From contig JAQTYN010000001.1 of NCBI GenBank assembly GCA_028688275.1, positions 1 through 64,000 of the forward strand: a stretch of 64,000 nt of DNA, written 5' to 3'. This stretch comes from Gallionella sp. (GTDB lineage Bacteria > Pseudomonadota > Gammaproteobacteria > Burkholderiales > Gallionellaceae). Positions 1-8,406 of this stretch are shown here, piece by piece. Position 1 is the stretch's first letter, and the number at the start of each line of letters is the position of its first letter. Both the position numbers and the translations under genes were made by a program. A model generated the notes under the pieces. The model was not told the DNA's origin. It made no database searches and saw only the letters and a list, made by a program, of their open reading frames with translations.

Positions 1-117
1 CTGCTCGCAGGACTCTGGGTTTTCCTCTCTATGCTCGAAATCATGCAAAACTACGACCCAAACGAGTTGGAGGAACTGAAAACATCCGCCATGAAATTCT
101 TCGGCGGACTTGTGTAG
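1..117 (+). CDS. 3' end of an unidentified protein (truncated by window start)
   Basis: Frame 1 is open from the first base to a TAG at 115-117 and gives a 38-residue C-terminus that ends in MKFFGGLV. It starts with a hydrophobic stretch (LLAGLWVFLSMLEIM) and is followed by an acidic, helical-looking part rich in Glu and Leu. I do not recognise the family. It is convergent with queC, and the 100 bases between them show no clear terminator. Because only the tail is present, it could also be a chance open frame. Confidence 0.4.
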   Translation: MLAGLWVFLSMLEIMQNYDPNELEELKTSAMKFFGGLV

Positions 118-217
118 ATACTTATGCTTAAGCGGGAGGGGGCGCGATACTCATTTACCCATACCGTAAACCTGCCTCATGTGAAAACCGATAGGGTAAT
201 CGCCACGGATTACAAAA

Positions 218-889
218 CTATGCCAAATATCCTGTGGGATCTGCCACACCTGCGGTGGCGAAACCCGCGCTGCGTAATCGGCAGGAATCGCATTTGCCAC
301 ACGCTTTACCGTCTAAATCGGCTTGATAACAGGATACCGTTTCGGCATAGTTCACACCTAATGCCGTGCCTTGTTGAATGATTTCAGCTTTGGATAGGTG
401 CAGCAAGGGCGCGTGCAAGGTGAGAGGATGTCCTTCGACGGCAGCCTTAGTTGCCAGATTTGCCATGGCTTCAAAGGCGGCGATGTAATCAGGGCGGCAG
501 TCTGGGTAGCCTGAATAATCGACGGCATTCACGCCGATGAAAATATCCTGCGCTTGTAAGACTTCCGCCCATGCCAGAGCCAGCGACAACATGATGGTGT
601 TGCGCGCAGGGACGTAGGTGAGGGGAATGCCTGTGGTTTGCTGTTGCGGCACGGCGATGGCGTTGTCGGTCAGTGCCGAGCCGCCAAAGCTGGTCAAATC
701 AATGTGAATCACGCGATGTTCATGTGCGCCCAAGCTTATCGCAACGCGCTGTGCGGCAGCGAGTTCGGCATGATGGCGTTGGCCATAATCGACGCTCAAG
801 GCGTAGCAGGTGAATCCCTGACGATGCGCCATCGCCAAAACAGTGGCGGAATCGAGTCCGCCAGATAACAATACCACCGCGTTTTTCAT
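218..889 (-). CDS. queC: 7-cyano-7-deazaguanine synthase QueC
   Basis: QueC turns 7-carboxy-7-deazaguanine into preQ0 using ATP and ammonia, the step after QueE in queuosine biosynthesis; it is cytoplasmic. The 223-residue protein has the usual length. It begins with the PP-loop motif [13 protein letters not shown] (residues about 7-19) and ends with the family's zinc-binding cysteine group, [17 protein letters not shown] (about residues 187-203). queE lies directly upstream on the same strand, and the pair closes the tol-pal-cpoB-queE-queC block. A 140-bp imperfect palindrome separates it from queE. The start is the ATG at 887-889, just before the PP-loop strand. Confidence 0.96.
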   Translation of the reverse strand: MKNAVVLLSGGLDSATVLAMAHRQGFTCYALSVDYGQRHHAELAAAQRVAISLGAHEHRVIHIDLTSFGGSALTDNAIAVPQQQTTGIPLTYVPARNTIMLSLALAWAEVLQAQDIFIGVNAVDYSGYPDCRPDYIAAFEAMANLATKAAVEGHPLTLHAPLLHLSKAEIIQQGTALGVNYAETVSCYQADLDGKACGKCDSCRLRSAGFATAGVADPTGYLA

Positions 890-893
890 ACTT

Positions 894-1034
894 GAGTGCC
901 TCTAAAAATTCAAAGTTCTAAGCAAGACAAGGCGCGAACGAAAAATTGCGACGCGGCATATAGGTAATATGTAAGGAGTAATTTTTCGTGAGCAACGCCG
1001 TATTGCGACGAAATTTGGGTTTTGAGAGGTGCTC
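894..1034. repeat. Large imperfect palindromic intergenic element between queE and queC
   Basis: The queE-queC gap is almost fully occupied by one imperfect inverted repeat. The left arm runs GAGTGCCTCTAAAAATTC, then GGCGCGAACGAAAAATT. The reverse complement of the right arm reads GAGCACCTCTCAAAACCC, then GGCGTTGCTCACGAAAAATT. The centre lies near 965-970. There is no open reading frame, and I saw no second copy in this window. It looks like a non-autonomous, MITE-like or large REP-like intergenic element; a role as an RNA hairpin inside the queE-queC transcript is possible. Confidence 0.6.
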
Positions 1035-1036
1035 AC

Positions 1037-1690
1037 TTATTTTCCTACCGCATTGTCCCACAAAATTTTATGTAATTGCACTTGCAGCCGCACCGCCAAA
1101 CGGTCGCGCAAAATCCATTCTGCCAATTGCGTGGCATCCAGTCCACCATGAGTGGGAGACATCAGCACAGGGCATTTTTCGGCGAGTTGGTATTCCGTCA
1201 TGATCTGTTTTGCCCATGCGTAATCATCCGCATCACACAACACAAATTTGATTTCATCGTGCGGGGTCAATAAGGCTAAATTTTCCCAACGATTTTTGGA
1301 AACTTCGCCCGACCCTGGGGTTTTAATATCCACCACACGCATCACGCGATGATCCACTGCCGCAATATCCAGCGCGCCGCCTGTTTCCAGCGAAACTTGA
1401 TAACCCGCGTCACATAATGCTTGTAGCAACAATAAACAGTTTTTTTGAGCCAAAGGCTCACCACCTGTGACGGTGACATATTGCGGATGATATTGGGATA
1501 CTTGGGAAAGAATATTGGACAGATTTTGTGTCTGCCCCCCTGTGAAAGCGTAGGCGGTATCACAGTAGGTGCAGCGCAGCGGGCAGCCCGTTAGACGAAT
1601 AAAGACCGTGGGCAACCCTACTCGGCTGGTTTCACCTTGTAGGGAGTAAAAAATCTCGGTGATGCGCAATTGCGCGACACGATACGGCAT
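1037..1690 (-). CDS. queE: 7-carboxy-7-deazaguanine synthase QueE (radical SAM)
   Basis: QueE is the radical-SAM enzyme that contracts 6-carboxytetrahydropterin into 7-carboxy-7-deazaguanine on the way to preQ0 and queuosine. The 217-residue protein opens with ITEIFYSLQGETSRVGLPTV, typical of the family. The cluster-binding motif follows as CPLRCTYC (C-X3-C-X2-C, about residues 37-44), then VTGGEPL, which helps hold S-adenosylmethionine. It lies 6 bases downstream of cpoB and upstream of queC, so it is probably cotranscribed with the tol-pal genes. Confidence 0.95.
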   Translation of the reverse strand: MPYRVAQLRITEIFYSLQGETSRVGLPTVFIRLTGCPLRCTYCDTAYAFTGGQTQNLSNILSQVSQYHPQYVTVTGGEPLAQKNCLLLLQALCDAGYQVSLETGGALDIAAVDHRVMRVVDIKTPGSGEVSKNRWENLALLTPHDEIKFVLCDADDYAWAKQIMTEYQLAEKCPVLMSPTHGGLDATQLAEWILRDRLAVRLQVQLHKILWDNAVGK

Positions 1691-1696
1691 AAGAAA

Positions 1697-2494
1697 CTAA
1701 CGAAGGGTCGCAAGCTGTTTTTGCGCTTTCGCAGCAGCATCGCTTTTCGGATATTTCTTAATGAGTTGCTTTAAAGTATTTTTGGCAGCGGCTGTTTCTT
1801 TTAGTGCCTGCTGACAACTTGCCATATTCAGCAATACCTCTGGGCTTCGGGGTGTCTCTGGAAAATCCTTCAGGAAATTTTGATAAACCAGCAGCGCACT
1901 TTTAAAGTCATTGTCACCATACAGTGCATTGCCTAGGCCATAGATGGCATTGGGTATTTGTACGGATTCAGGATATTGCTTGATAAAGTCACTAAACGAC
2001 CTGGTCGCATTGGCATAGCTTTTACCCTTAAGCAGAATAAAACCTCTTTCCAAGATTCTATTTTCTACAATAGGGTCAAAAGTGTCGGAAGTGGCTGCCA
2101 CAGCGTCAGGTGTGGTACCTGTTGCTGGAAGTGCGGCTGCATTTCCGTCTGATGCCGACGGAATCATCCCGCTGGATTCAATACGGCGTAAGCGGGTGTC
2201 TAAATCAATGTAGAAATCTTTCTCACGCTTTTCGGCACTTTGCAGGCCATGCGCAAGCTCTTCATTTTGTCCGCGTAACGTGCGGTTTTCCTTGGACAGA
2301 GCCTCGATTTGCGTTTGCAAATCTAAAATGGCTTGTGTTTGTTGTTTATGGCGATCTTGAGCAAGTGAGTCTGAACGTTCAAGGTTCGTCTGAACTTGTT
2401 GAATATGGTTTCGAGCTTCGTCGTCCGAAAACAGCCCCGCTTGAGCGGGGCTGATGCAGCACAAAGCCAATAAAATAAAGGCGTGCTTTAGCAT
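1697..2494 (-). CDS. cpoB: Cell division coordinator CpoB (YbgF), periplasmic TPR protein
   Basis: CpoB is the periplasmic partner of TolA that links outer-membrane constriction with peptidoglycan synthesis at the septum. I start it at the ATG at 2492-2494 (265 residues), because that gives a clean signal peptide, MLKHAFILLALCCISPAQA. The longer open frame would overlap pal. After the signal comes a coiled-coil trimerisation segment (about residues 30-95, with SKENRTLRGQNEEL). The C-terminal TPR repeats start near GFILLKGKSYANATRSF and continue to the end. The gap to pal is 5 bases. Confidence 0.92.
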   Translation of the reverse strand: MLKHAFILLALCCISPAQAGLFSDDEARNHIQQVQTNLERSDSLAQDRHKQQTQAILDLQTQIEALSKENRTLRGQNEELAHGLQSAEKREKDFYIDLDTRLRRIESSGMIPSASDGNAAALPATGTTPDAVAATSDTFDPIVENRILERGFILLKGKSYANATRSFSDFIKQYPESVQIPNAIYGLGNALYGDNDFKSALLVYQNFLKDFPETPRSPEVLLNMASCQQALKETAAAKNTLKQLIKKYPKSDAAAKAQKQLATLR

Positions 2495-2499
2495 AACAA

Positions 2500-3081
2500 T
2501 TACTTGTAGATCATGTCTGAGCGACGATTTTGTGACCATGCTTCTTCATTATGACCCACCGCTTTTGGCTTTTCTTCGCCCAAGCTTGCTGCATCGACTT
2601 GATCGGATTTTGCGCCACCTAGCTCTAACATCTTCTTCACGCCATCGGCACGGCGTTGACCCAAGCTCAAATTGTATTCATTGCTACCGCGTTCATCCGC
2701 ATTGCCTTCAACGTGCATTTTAACGTTAGCATGATCAGCCAAGTATTTTGCATGTGCTTGAACGGCTGGTTTATCCGCATCTTGAATTGCATCCACATCG
2801 AATGGGTAGTAAACGCTCGTGGCTTCTTTTGGCAACATATTGCGTGCAGCAGCTTCATCCGCTGCCTTTTTAGCGGCCGCAGCAGCTTCATCCGCTGCTT
2901 TTTTAGCGGCAGCTTCATCCGCTGCTTTTTGAGCTGCTTTACGTGCGGCTTCTTCTTCTGCCGCTTTTTTTGCTGCAGCATCGGCTGCACTGGTGTCAAC
3001 TGGTGGTACTGGTTTAGGTGGGTTAGGAGCACATGCTGCTAACAAGGATAACAATAGACCACTTATTACAATTTTCTTCAT
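2500..3081 (-). CDS. pal: Peptidoglycan-associated lipoprotein Pal, with Ala/Lys-rich linker
   Basis: Pal anchors the outer membrane to peptidoglycan and is the outer-membrane end of the Tol-Pal machine. I start at the ATG at 3079-3081 (193 residues), which has an AGGAG about 8 bases upstream and gives the lipoprotein signal MKKIVISGLLLSLLAAC. The OmpA-like peptidoglycan-binding domain fills the C-terminal half, with GNADERGSNEYN and NRRSDMIY. Between the lipobox and this domain (about residues 28-78) is a repetitive KKAADEAAA-type, Ala/Lys/Glu-rich segment. It is longer than the usual Pal linker and resembles the helical middle domain of TolA. Confidence 0.93.
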   Translation of the reverse strand: MKKIVISGLLLSLLAACAPNPPKPVPPVDTSAADAAAKKAAEEEAARKAAQKAADEAAAKKAADEAAAAAKKAADEAAARNMLPKEATSVYYPFDVDAIQDADKPAVQAHAKYLADHANVKMHVEGNADERGSNEYNLSLGQRRADGVKKMLELGGAKSDQVDAASLGEEKPKAVGHNEEAWSQNRRSDMIYK

Positions 3082-3110
3082 GCTACATCTCCTTATGTTT
3101 GATTTAAATT

Positions 3111-4373
3111 CTAACGTCGGGTTTCCCACACAGGTTCACGCGCATCGCCGCTTTGTGTAAACATTTGCTGCTTGACGCGACCATCACTTGAAACGGTTGC
3201 TAATATACCACGACCTCTGCCTTCACTGGCAAAAAGGATAAGTTTTCCGTTGGGGGCAAAGCTGGGTTTTTTCTCCCAGCCACCCTCGGTGAGTATGGTC
3301 ATTTGTCCTGTTTGAAAATCCTGTGTGGTAATGTAAAACTTGCCATTGACGCGGTGGGTGAAAACGAAACTTTTACCGTCTGGGCTGTAGCGGGGCGAAA
3401 AGTTTGCACCTTCGCCAAAGGTCAGTCGCGTTGCCGTCCCCCCTTGCGCTGACATTTGATAAATTTGCGCGCTGCCTCCGCGATCCGACGTAAAGATCAA
3501 AGATTGTCCATCGGGTGAAAAGTTGGGTTCGGTATCGATGGCATCACTAAAACTAATACGCTGTATCCCGCTACCATCGGGTCGCATTGTGTAAATTTGT
3601 GAGCCATGATCCCGCGTCAAAACCACTGCCAATTGTCGACCATCGGGTGACCATGCAGGCGCACTGTTGCTACCTGGGAAGTTCGCGACCAAGACGCGTT
3701 GTTGCGTCAGAAGTGATTGTACATACACGGCTGCGTGACCGTTTTCAAAGCTCACATAAGCTAAGTGACTCCCATCTGGCGACCATGCTGGCGACATCAT
3801 TGGACTGCTTCGCGCCAATACAAGCTGTTCGTTATAGCCATCACTGTCCGCGACCAGTAGGCGAAAGTTTGAGCCTAAACGATTGATATAGGCAAAACGA
3901 CTACCAAATATGCCTTTGCTACCTGTTAAATTCTCATAAATCAAGTCCGCAATATGGTGGCCAATGGCACGTGCTTGTCCTGCATTGACAGTAGATACTT
4001 CCGCGATGGCTTGGCGTTGCTTGACAATATCAAGTAGAAAAAACTGCGCTTCAACACGCCCAGTGGGCAACGTATTGATTTTACCCAATCCGAGTGCATC
4101 CACGCCCCGTTCGCGCCAACGAGGAAAGCTCACGGTGGCGGGTGTATTGGCGGGCTCATCTCGTGCATCAATCAAGCGAAAGAGACCGCAACGCATCAAG
4201 TCGCCACGCACTACCTCGTTGATTTCGCTTGCAAGTGCGGTATCGCCGCCAAAAGGAGCAATAGCGATCGGGATTTGGTTTTCACCCGCACCGATGATTT
4301 CAATATCCAACACCGCCGCCGCCATGCCCGCTTGCAACAGCATGACCACGCCCAACAGCATTCTTAGCAACAT
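3111..4373 (-). CDS. tolB: Tol-Pal system beta-propeller protein TolB
   Basis: TolB is a periplasmic protein that binds Pal and exchanges with TolA. The 420 residues match the family length. A signal peptide (MLLRMLLGVVMLLQAGMAAA) is followed by the N-terminal domain (IEIIGAGENQIPIAIAPFGG). A beta-propeller with at least five WSPDG/FSPDG-type blades comes next (for example SPAWSPDGSHLAYVS and NFSPDGQSLIFTSDRGG). The gene is 9 bases downstream of tolA and 29 bases upstream of pal, inside the operon. Confidence 0.96.
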   Translation of the reverse strand: MLLRMLLGVVMLLQAGMAAAVLDIEIIGAGENQIPIAIAPFGGDTALASEINEVVRGDLMRCGLFRLIDARDEPANTPATVSFPRWRERGVDALGLGKINTLPTGRVEAQFFLLDIVKQRQAIAEVSTVNAGQARAIGHHIADLIYENLTGSKGIFGSRFAYINRLGSNFRLLVADSDGYNEQLVLARSSPMMSPAWSPDGSHLAYVSFENGHAAVYVQSLLTQQRVLVANFPGSNSAPAWSPDGRQLAVVLTRDHGSQIYTMRPDGSGIQRISFSDAIDTEPNFSPDGQSLIFTSDRGGSAQIYQMSAQGGTATRLTFGEGANFSPRYSPDGKSFVFTHRVNGKFYITTQDFQTGQMTILTEGGWEKKPSFAPNGKLILFASEGRGRGILATVSSDGRVKQQMFTQSGDAREPVWETRR

Positions 4374-4382
4374 AACATGTCC

Positions 4383-5162
4383 TTATTCAATGGGTTTGAA
4401 GACTAATTTTAACTCGCGAAATTGACCGAATAGTTCATTATTGGGCGGCAAAGGTAAGGGTTGCGCCTTGAAAATAGCGCGCTCCACTGCATTTGCATAC
4501 CCCGCATGGCTTGATCTTGCCAAGCGTACCGTCATCACTGAACCATCTGGCAGCAGCGTTACCAAAAATTCAACCCGCGCATTTTCTGGTACATCGGGCG
4601 GCATCACAATATCACGCTTAATCTTGGCTTTAATTTTACCAACGTACTCTGCCAACAGACGATCGGCTTCCGTTGCTTTTACGGCATCTGCCAGTCTAAG
4701 TTGCTGCCCGACTCGGCCACCGCCTCTCGTCGTATTTGTATTGCCGCCTTCAATACCATAGCGTTCCAATAGCGATTGTGGATTTTTCCGACTGGACTCG
4801 ACGGATTTCTGAGCAGTATGCGTAGGCTTCGCATCATGCTTTTGCGGCACGGGGATGGGCTTGGGCGGTTTTTTTTCTGGCACGACAATATCAGGTTTTA
4901 CCATCTCGACGGGAGGCTGGGGGGGCGGCTCTACTAACGCGGGTGCAGCGTCAGGTGCAACCGTCTCAGGTGACATGCCGCCTGTTGGCACGCCTACTGG
5001 CATCGGCAACGCATCCCATAACTCGACACTCATGGCTTCCATCGGCTGTTTGGTTTGCCAGCTCAAGCCAAAATACAATACAGCAAAGAATACGCCATGC
5101 ACCAGCAACGCCAGCACGCCTGCCGAAAACTGATAAGGTTCGCGGTAGGAGACTGCGGTCAT
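4383..5162 (-). CDS. tolA: TolA, inner-membrane Tol-Pal protein with short Pro-rich middle
   Basis: TolA bridges the inner membrane to TolB/Pal and is energised by TolQR. One N-terminal membrane helix (about residues 13-34, GVLALLVHGVFFAVLYFGLS) is followed by a Pro/Lys-rich stretch (about 80-120). A TonB/TolA C-terminal domain (about 165-259, with LLPDGSVMTVRLARSS and the closing LKLVFKP) ends the protein. At 259 residues it is much shorter than E. coli TolA, and the long Ala-rich helical domain is missing. The start codon overlaps the tolR stop by 4 bases, so translation is probably coupled. Confidence 0.9.
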   Translation of the reverse strand: MTAVSYREPYQFSAGVLALLVHGVFFAVLYFGLSWQTKQPMEAMSVELWDALPMPVGVPTGGMSPETVAPDAAPALVEPPPQPPVEMVKPDIVVPEKKPPKPIPVPQKHDAKPTHTAQKSVESSRKNPQSLLERYGIEGGNTNTTRGGGRVGQQLRLADAVKATEADRLLAEYVGKIKAKIKRDIVMPPDVPENARVEFLVTLLPDGSVMTVRLARSSHAGYANAVERAIFKAQPLPLPPNNELFGQFRELKLVFKPIE

Positions 5163-5590
5163 TTTGCGTCCATTTGAGTCAGCAACCCAACCTTCTTCAC
5201 GTTGCCTTCTTTCAGCACTGCCATGACGTTCATCACTTCTTCATAGCGCACGTTTTTATCTGCTGCGATGACCACAGATTGATCGGCTTGTGCCGCTTGC
5301 CGCAGTTGAATCTCTTTCAATAAATTAGGCAGCGCGACGTTCCACTCTTGATCGCTTTGTCCCGTATCCCGCAAGGTCAAAGTCGAATCTTTCTTGATGG
5401 TCACCACCAGTGGGGGAATGGCGGCGGCAGGCGCGGCGGATTTATTGACGCTGGGCAAATCAATTTGTCCAGGATTCATCATCGGCGCGGTCACCATAAA
5501 GATCACCAGCAAGACCAACATCACGTCGATGTAAGGCACGACATTGATTTGGCTCATTAACGATTGAGAGCCACGACGATTCGTTCTCAT
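5159..5590 (-). CDS. tolR: TolR, proton-channel component of the Tol-Pal system
   Basis: TolR belongs to the ExbD/TolR family and works with TolQ to harvest the proton gradient for TolA. The 143-residue protein has one N-terminal membrane helix containing the conserved channel Asp (NVVPYIDVMLVLLVIFMVTA, about residues 16-35), then a periplasmic domain with DKNVRYEEVMNVMAVLKEGN. It overlaps tolQ and tolA by 4 bases on each side, a tightly coupled tolQRA translation unit. Confidence 0.95.
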   Translation of the reverse strand: MRTNRRGSQSLMSQINVVPYIDVMLVLLVIFMVTAPMMNPGQIDLPSVNKSAAPAAAIPPLVVTIKKDSTLTLRDTGQSDQEWNVALPNLLKEIQLRQAAQADQSVVIAADKNVRYEEVMNVMAVLKEGNVKKVGLLTQMDAK

Positions 5591-6264
5591 GGTTGACGTT
5601 GCAGCACGTTAGAAAATTCTTCGGTGAAACTTTCAAAGCGTGAGGATAAACGATTGATGTCATAGGCATAGCGGTTGTATGCCACCACCGCAGGAATCGC
5701 AGCAAATAAGCCCATCGCCGTAGCCACCAAGGCTTCTGCTATCCCTGGTGCGACATGCGCGAGCGTCGCTTGCCCCACATTGGCCAAGCCACGAAACGCA
5801 TTCATAATGCCCCACACCGTGCCGAACAGCCCCACATACGGACTAACCGAACCGACTGACGCTAGAAACGACAAATGCGATTCTAGTCTGTCCATTTCAC
5901 GTTGGTAGGTTGCCCGCATGGCGCGGCGCGTGCCGTCCATCAACGCACTGCTATTGATCCCAGGCTGTTTCTTCAATTTAGCAAACTCTACCGCTCCCGC
6001 CAAAAAGATGCGTTCCAACGCGCCTTGATTGCTGACTTGACCTGCACTGACTTGTTTGTACAAATCATTCAAATTCGGACTATTCCAAAATGCCGCTTCA
6101 AACTTATCTGTCAACTTGAGTTCGCGGCGTAAGGTAAACAATTTTTGGAAAATGTAGCCCCACGACATCATGGAAACGAATAACAATAGACCCATGACCA
6201 ACTGCACCAGCACACTGGCAGTGAGAATCAGATGAACAAACGATAAATCCTGCGTTACTTGCAT
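5587..6264 (-). CDS. tolQ: TolQ, proton-channel component of the Tol-Pal system
   Basis: TolQ is an ExbB/TolQ-family inner-membrane protein that forms the proton-driven motor with TolR. The 225 residues include three membrane helices: residues about 14-38, then two in the C-terminal half around YVGLFGTVWGIMNAFRGL and ALVATAMGLFAAIPAVVAYN. These last two are the classic MotA_ExbB signature. It is the first tol gene of the run. Its usual upstream partner ybgC is 1.0 kb away, separated by an Rpn-family gene. Confidence 0.95.
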   Translation of the reverse strand: MQVTQDLSFVHLILTASVLVQLVMGLLLFVSMMSWGYIFQKLFTLRRELKLTDKFEAAFWNSPNLNDLYKQVSAGQVSNQGALERIFLAGAVEFAKLKKQPGINSSALMDGTRRAMRATYQREMDRLESHLSFLASVGSVSPYVGLFGTVWGIMNAFRGLANVGQATLAHVAPGIAEALVATAMGLFAAIPAVVAYNRYAYDINRLSSRFESFTEEFSNVLQRQP

Positions 6265-6288
6265 GACAAACCTTTCTTTTTCAATGCG

Positions 6289-7179
6289 TTAAATCGTGCG
6301 CAAGGCACGCACTTCCTCAACCGCTACGCCTACTTTGAGCGCGATGGTTGCATCATCCAAAACATCCAGCAACGAACGAGCGATGTTTATTTTTTCCGCT
6401 AAACGACCTTGTTCGATGCCTTGTTCTATACCTTCTTGCAAGCCCTCTTCACGTCCTTCTTGCAATCCTTGTTTTTTCGCCTTGGTCAACGCGCCGCGTT
6501 GGTCTTGAATAAAAAACAACCGCCGCTCTTGGTCATCCAACTCTTCAGGACTCATCCCTACTTTGTTGGCAATTTGAAAAGCATGTTCAATGGGACGCTC
6601 CACCGTCAGCGTTTTCGGCGCAATGTGCAGGCTGCCTGCGTTTTTAAGGAAAAAACACCATTTATCTAAAATCGTACTCAGTTCTTGTTCCGATTTATTA
6701 AATTTAGGCAACTCCACAAACACCAGCTCCAAATCATCCCGATAAATCTCCCCTTCTTTCGCCCGCAACTTAAAGCCATTTACCAACTCAGGCAGATTAT
6801 CAAACATCACAAAATCGGTGATGGTAATCGCAATCACATCCGTCAATAATTCATAACCCTCACCCACGCCGAGTTGGCGCGAATAGGTTTTGCAAGCGTT
6901 ATACAAAATCCGTTTTTCAAAGCCTTCGACGTTTAACACCTGCATTTCGATGATGTATTCCTTGCCGCGCTGATCTTTGGCGCGCACGTCAAGGTAAGTA
7001 TCCTTCATGCCCTTGATTTCAGGTGCGAGATAGGGGTCGAGAATGCTCACCTCCGCGATGCAATACGGCGCGCTCAAACCCAAAATCGCATTCAGCAAGC
7101 TGATTAAAATATCGCCACTCTCAGCAGAACCGAAGATGCGTTTAAAGGCAAAATCAGTTTTAGGGTTTAGAAATTGCAT
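6289..7179 (-). CDS. Rpn-family recombination-promoting nuclease / PD-(D/E)XK putative transposase
   Basis: The 296-residue protein starts with FLNPKTDFAFKRIFGSAES and continues with DTYLDVRAKDQRGKEYIIEMQ, where D...E-x-Q fits a PD-(D/E)XK nuclease core. This is the Rpn/YhgA-like group often labelled PD-(D/E)XK transposase; family members are DNA endonucleases that raise recombination and spread as accessory genes. The C-terminus has a short tandem repeat of G-x-x-E/Q units (EGREEGLQEGIEQGIEQG) seen in many relatives. It sits in the otherwise conserved ybgC-tolQ junction. I saw no flanking terminal inverted repeats, so it is a lone gene rather than an insertion sequence. Confidence 0.85.
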   Translation of the reverse strand: MQFLNPKTDFAFKRIFGSAESGDILISLLNAILGLSAPYCIAEVSILDPYLAPEIKGMKDTYLDVRAKDQRGKEYIIEMQVLNVEGFEKRILYNACKTYSRQLGVGEGYELLTDVIAITITDFVMFDNLPELVNGFKLRAKEGEIYRDDLELVFVELPKFNKSEQELSTILDKWCFFLKNAGSLHIAPKTLTVERPIEHAFQIANKVGMSPEELDDQERRLFFIQDQRGALTKAKKQGLQEGREEGLQEGIEQGIEQGRLAEKINIARSLLDVLDDATIALKVGVAVEEVRALRTI

Positions 7180-7277
7180 GATTAAACTCCTTATTTTTCA
7201 AAAAGATGCGCCTGTCAGCACAGCCTACGCGCTCACCTTTGTAAAATGAGAAAGGTGAAACAAGCCGTCGCACACGC

Positions 7278-7688
7278 TCATTCCCCCAACCACTTCCCAC
7301 GCAACACCTCAGGAATACGCACAGGTTTAAAGGTTTCCTTTTCCACGCACACCAGTTGCACTTCGCCTTCGGTCAGCACCACGCCGTCGCGGCGCACGGT
7401 TTGCAATAACACCAACTGGCTGCGTCCTGTGGATTTGATCTGGGCGGTGACTTCCAGCCAATCATCCAACAGCGCGGGTTTTAAATAGTCCAACTGAATC
7501 GAGCGCACCACAAACAACAGCCCAAACGTAGTCATCAACCCCGCATTGCTATACCCGCAACTCCGCAACCACTCCGTGCGCGCCCGCTCCATAAAATTCA
7601 CATAGCTGGCGTGATACACCACCCCGCCCGCGTCAGTATCTTGAAAATAAACCCGTATCGGCAGGTTGAAAATAGGAGAATCGCTCAT
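7278..7688 (-). CDS. ybgC: Acyl-CoA thioesterase YbgC (Tol-Pal associated)
   Basis: YbgC is a hotdog-fold thioesterase of the 4-hydroxybenzoyl-CoA thioesterase type, conserved as the first gene of tol-pal operons; it acts on acyl-CoA or acyl-ACP substrates in the cytoplasm. The 136-residue protein has the diagnostic motif YFQDTDAGGVVYHASYVNFM (about residues 14-33), in which the Asp of DTDAGG is the catalytic residue, followed by ERARTEWLR. Length and motif are normal. The rpn gene separates it from tolQ. Confidence 0.95.
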   Translation of the reverse strand: MSDSPIFNLPIRVYFQDTDAGGVVYHASYVNFMERARTEWLRSCGYSNAGLMTTFGLLFVVRSIQLDYLKPALLDDWLEVTAQIKSTGRSQLVLLQTVRRDGVVLTEGEVQLVCVEKETFKPVRIPEVLRGKWLGE

Positions 7689-7840
7689 CAGAGTGGGCTT
7701 GTTAAATTAGCGGCGGGCATTTTAACCTAGATTGAGGATAAGACTGCCATTCCAATGCGGATGAAGTTCTCGATAACACGACGATCAGATCGCTAAACCG
7801 CGTCAATCACGTTGATGCCAAGTGTATCTACAAAAATCGC

Positions 7841-8272
7841 TTGTCCAGTACAATTAACGCATCCACAATCATCGTCATAGAGACGAAATACAGATGGCAC
7901 GAAGAGAGGCGACTCAAGAATCTGGACAAGCATCTCTTGGGTTTTTTGGCTGCCGATTTGGTTTGGGAAAGCCCATATTGTTGGGTAATCGAATCCGATG
8001 CCAGTGCGTTGATGCGCGCCACACTGAATAAACGACGGGCAGGGTGACCGCTGGGCAGCGGGAATAAAGAACAAGTCTCGGTGCGCTTTAATACCGAGGT
8101 GTTAGCCGCTTTTCGTGCGTCAGGCGCAGGCTGGCAAACGCGGATGAATGCCGCACTGGCAGATTGGCTGAAATCGCATTCGCCAGAGGCGTTGCGGGGA
8201 GAGTTCGCGCAACAATTCACCATTGTGAGTAGGTACTTGTCGTTATTTCTGGCACGGATGACGTGCTTGTAA
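7841..8272 (+). pseudogene. Degenerate BrnT-BrnA toxin-antitoxin remnant (fused, with in-frame TGA)
   Basis: One reading frame runs through this stretch. Its first half (YRWHEERRLKNLDKHLLGF, then ADLVWESPY) resembles the N-terminus of BrnT-type ribonuclease toxins. The second half (PLGSGNKEQVSVRF, then AAFRASGAGWQTRMNAAL) is the C-terminal DNA-binding part of a BrnA antitoxin. The toxin's C-terminus and the antitoxin's N-terminus are missing, as if an internal deletion joined the two genes. A TGA at 8045-8047 falls where the family normally has Arg (RAG-stop-PLGSG), consistent with CGA to TGA. It is therefore inactive as a pair. The family assignment is from motif recall, not from a search. 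Confidence 0.6.
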
Positions 8273-8406
8273 AAAACACGATTTTTGAAAACAAACTATG
8301 GGCATTACCTGTCAAGATCATGCGACAATTAGCATCTGATTATTAGATACATTTGGTGTCTATTTTACGTTAGACCAATTCCAAGGATTTGCGAAAGGAA
8401 AAGCCC

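Noticed and set aside
3964-4425. A 153-codon plus-strand frame opposite tolB/tolA
   Set aside because: It is antisense to tolB with no recognisable protein sequence; GC-rich codon use explains the open frame.
6289-7179. A complete insertion sequence at the rpn gene
   Set aside because: No terminal inverted repeats or target duplications were seen beside the gene.
7793-8074. A 93-codon minus-strand frame as a gene
   Set aside because: It lies antisense to the BrnT/BrnA remnant, has no ribosome-binding site and no family resemblance.
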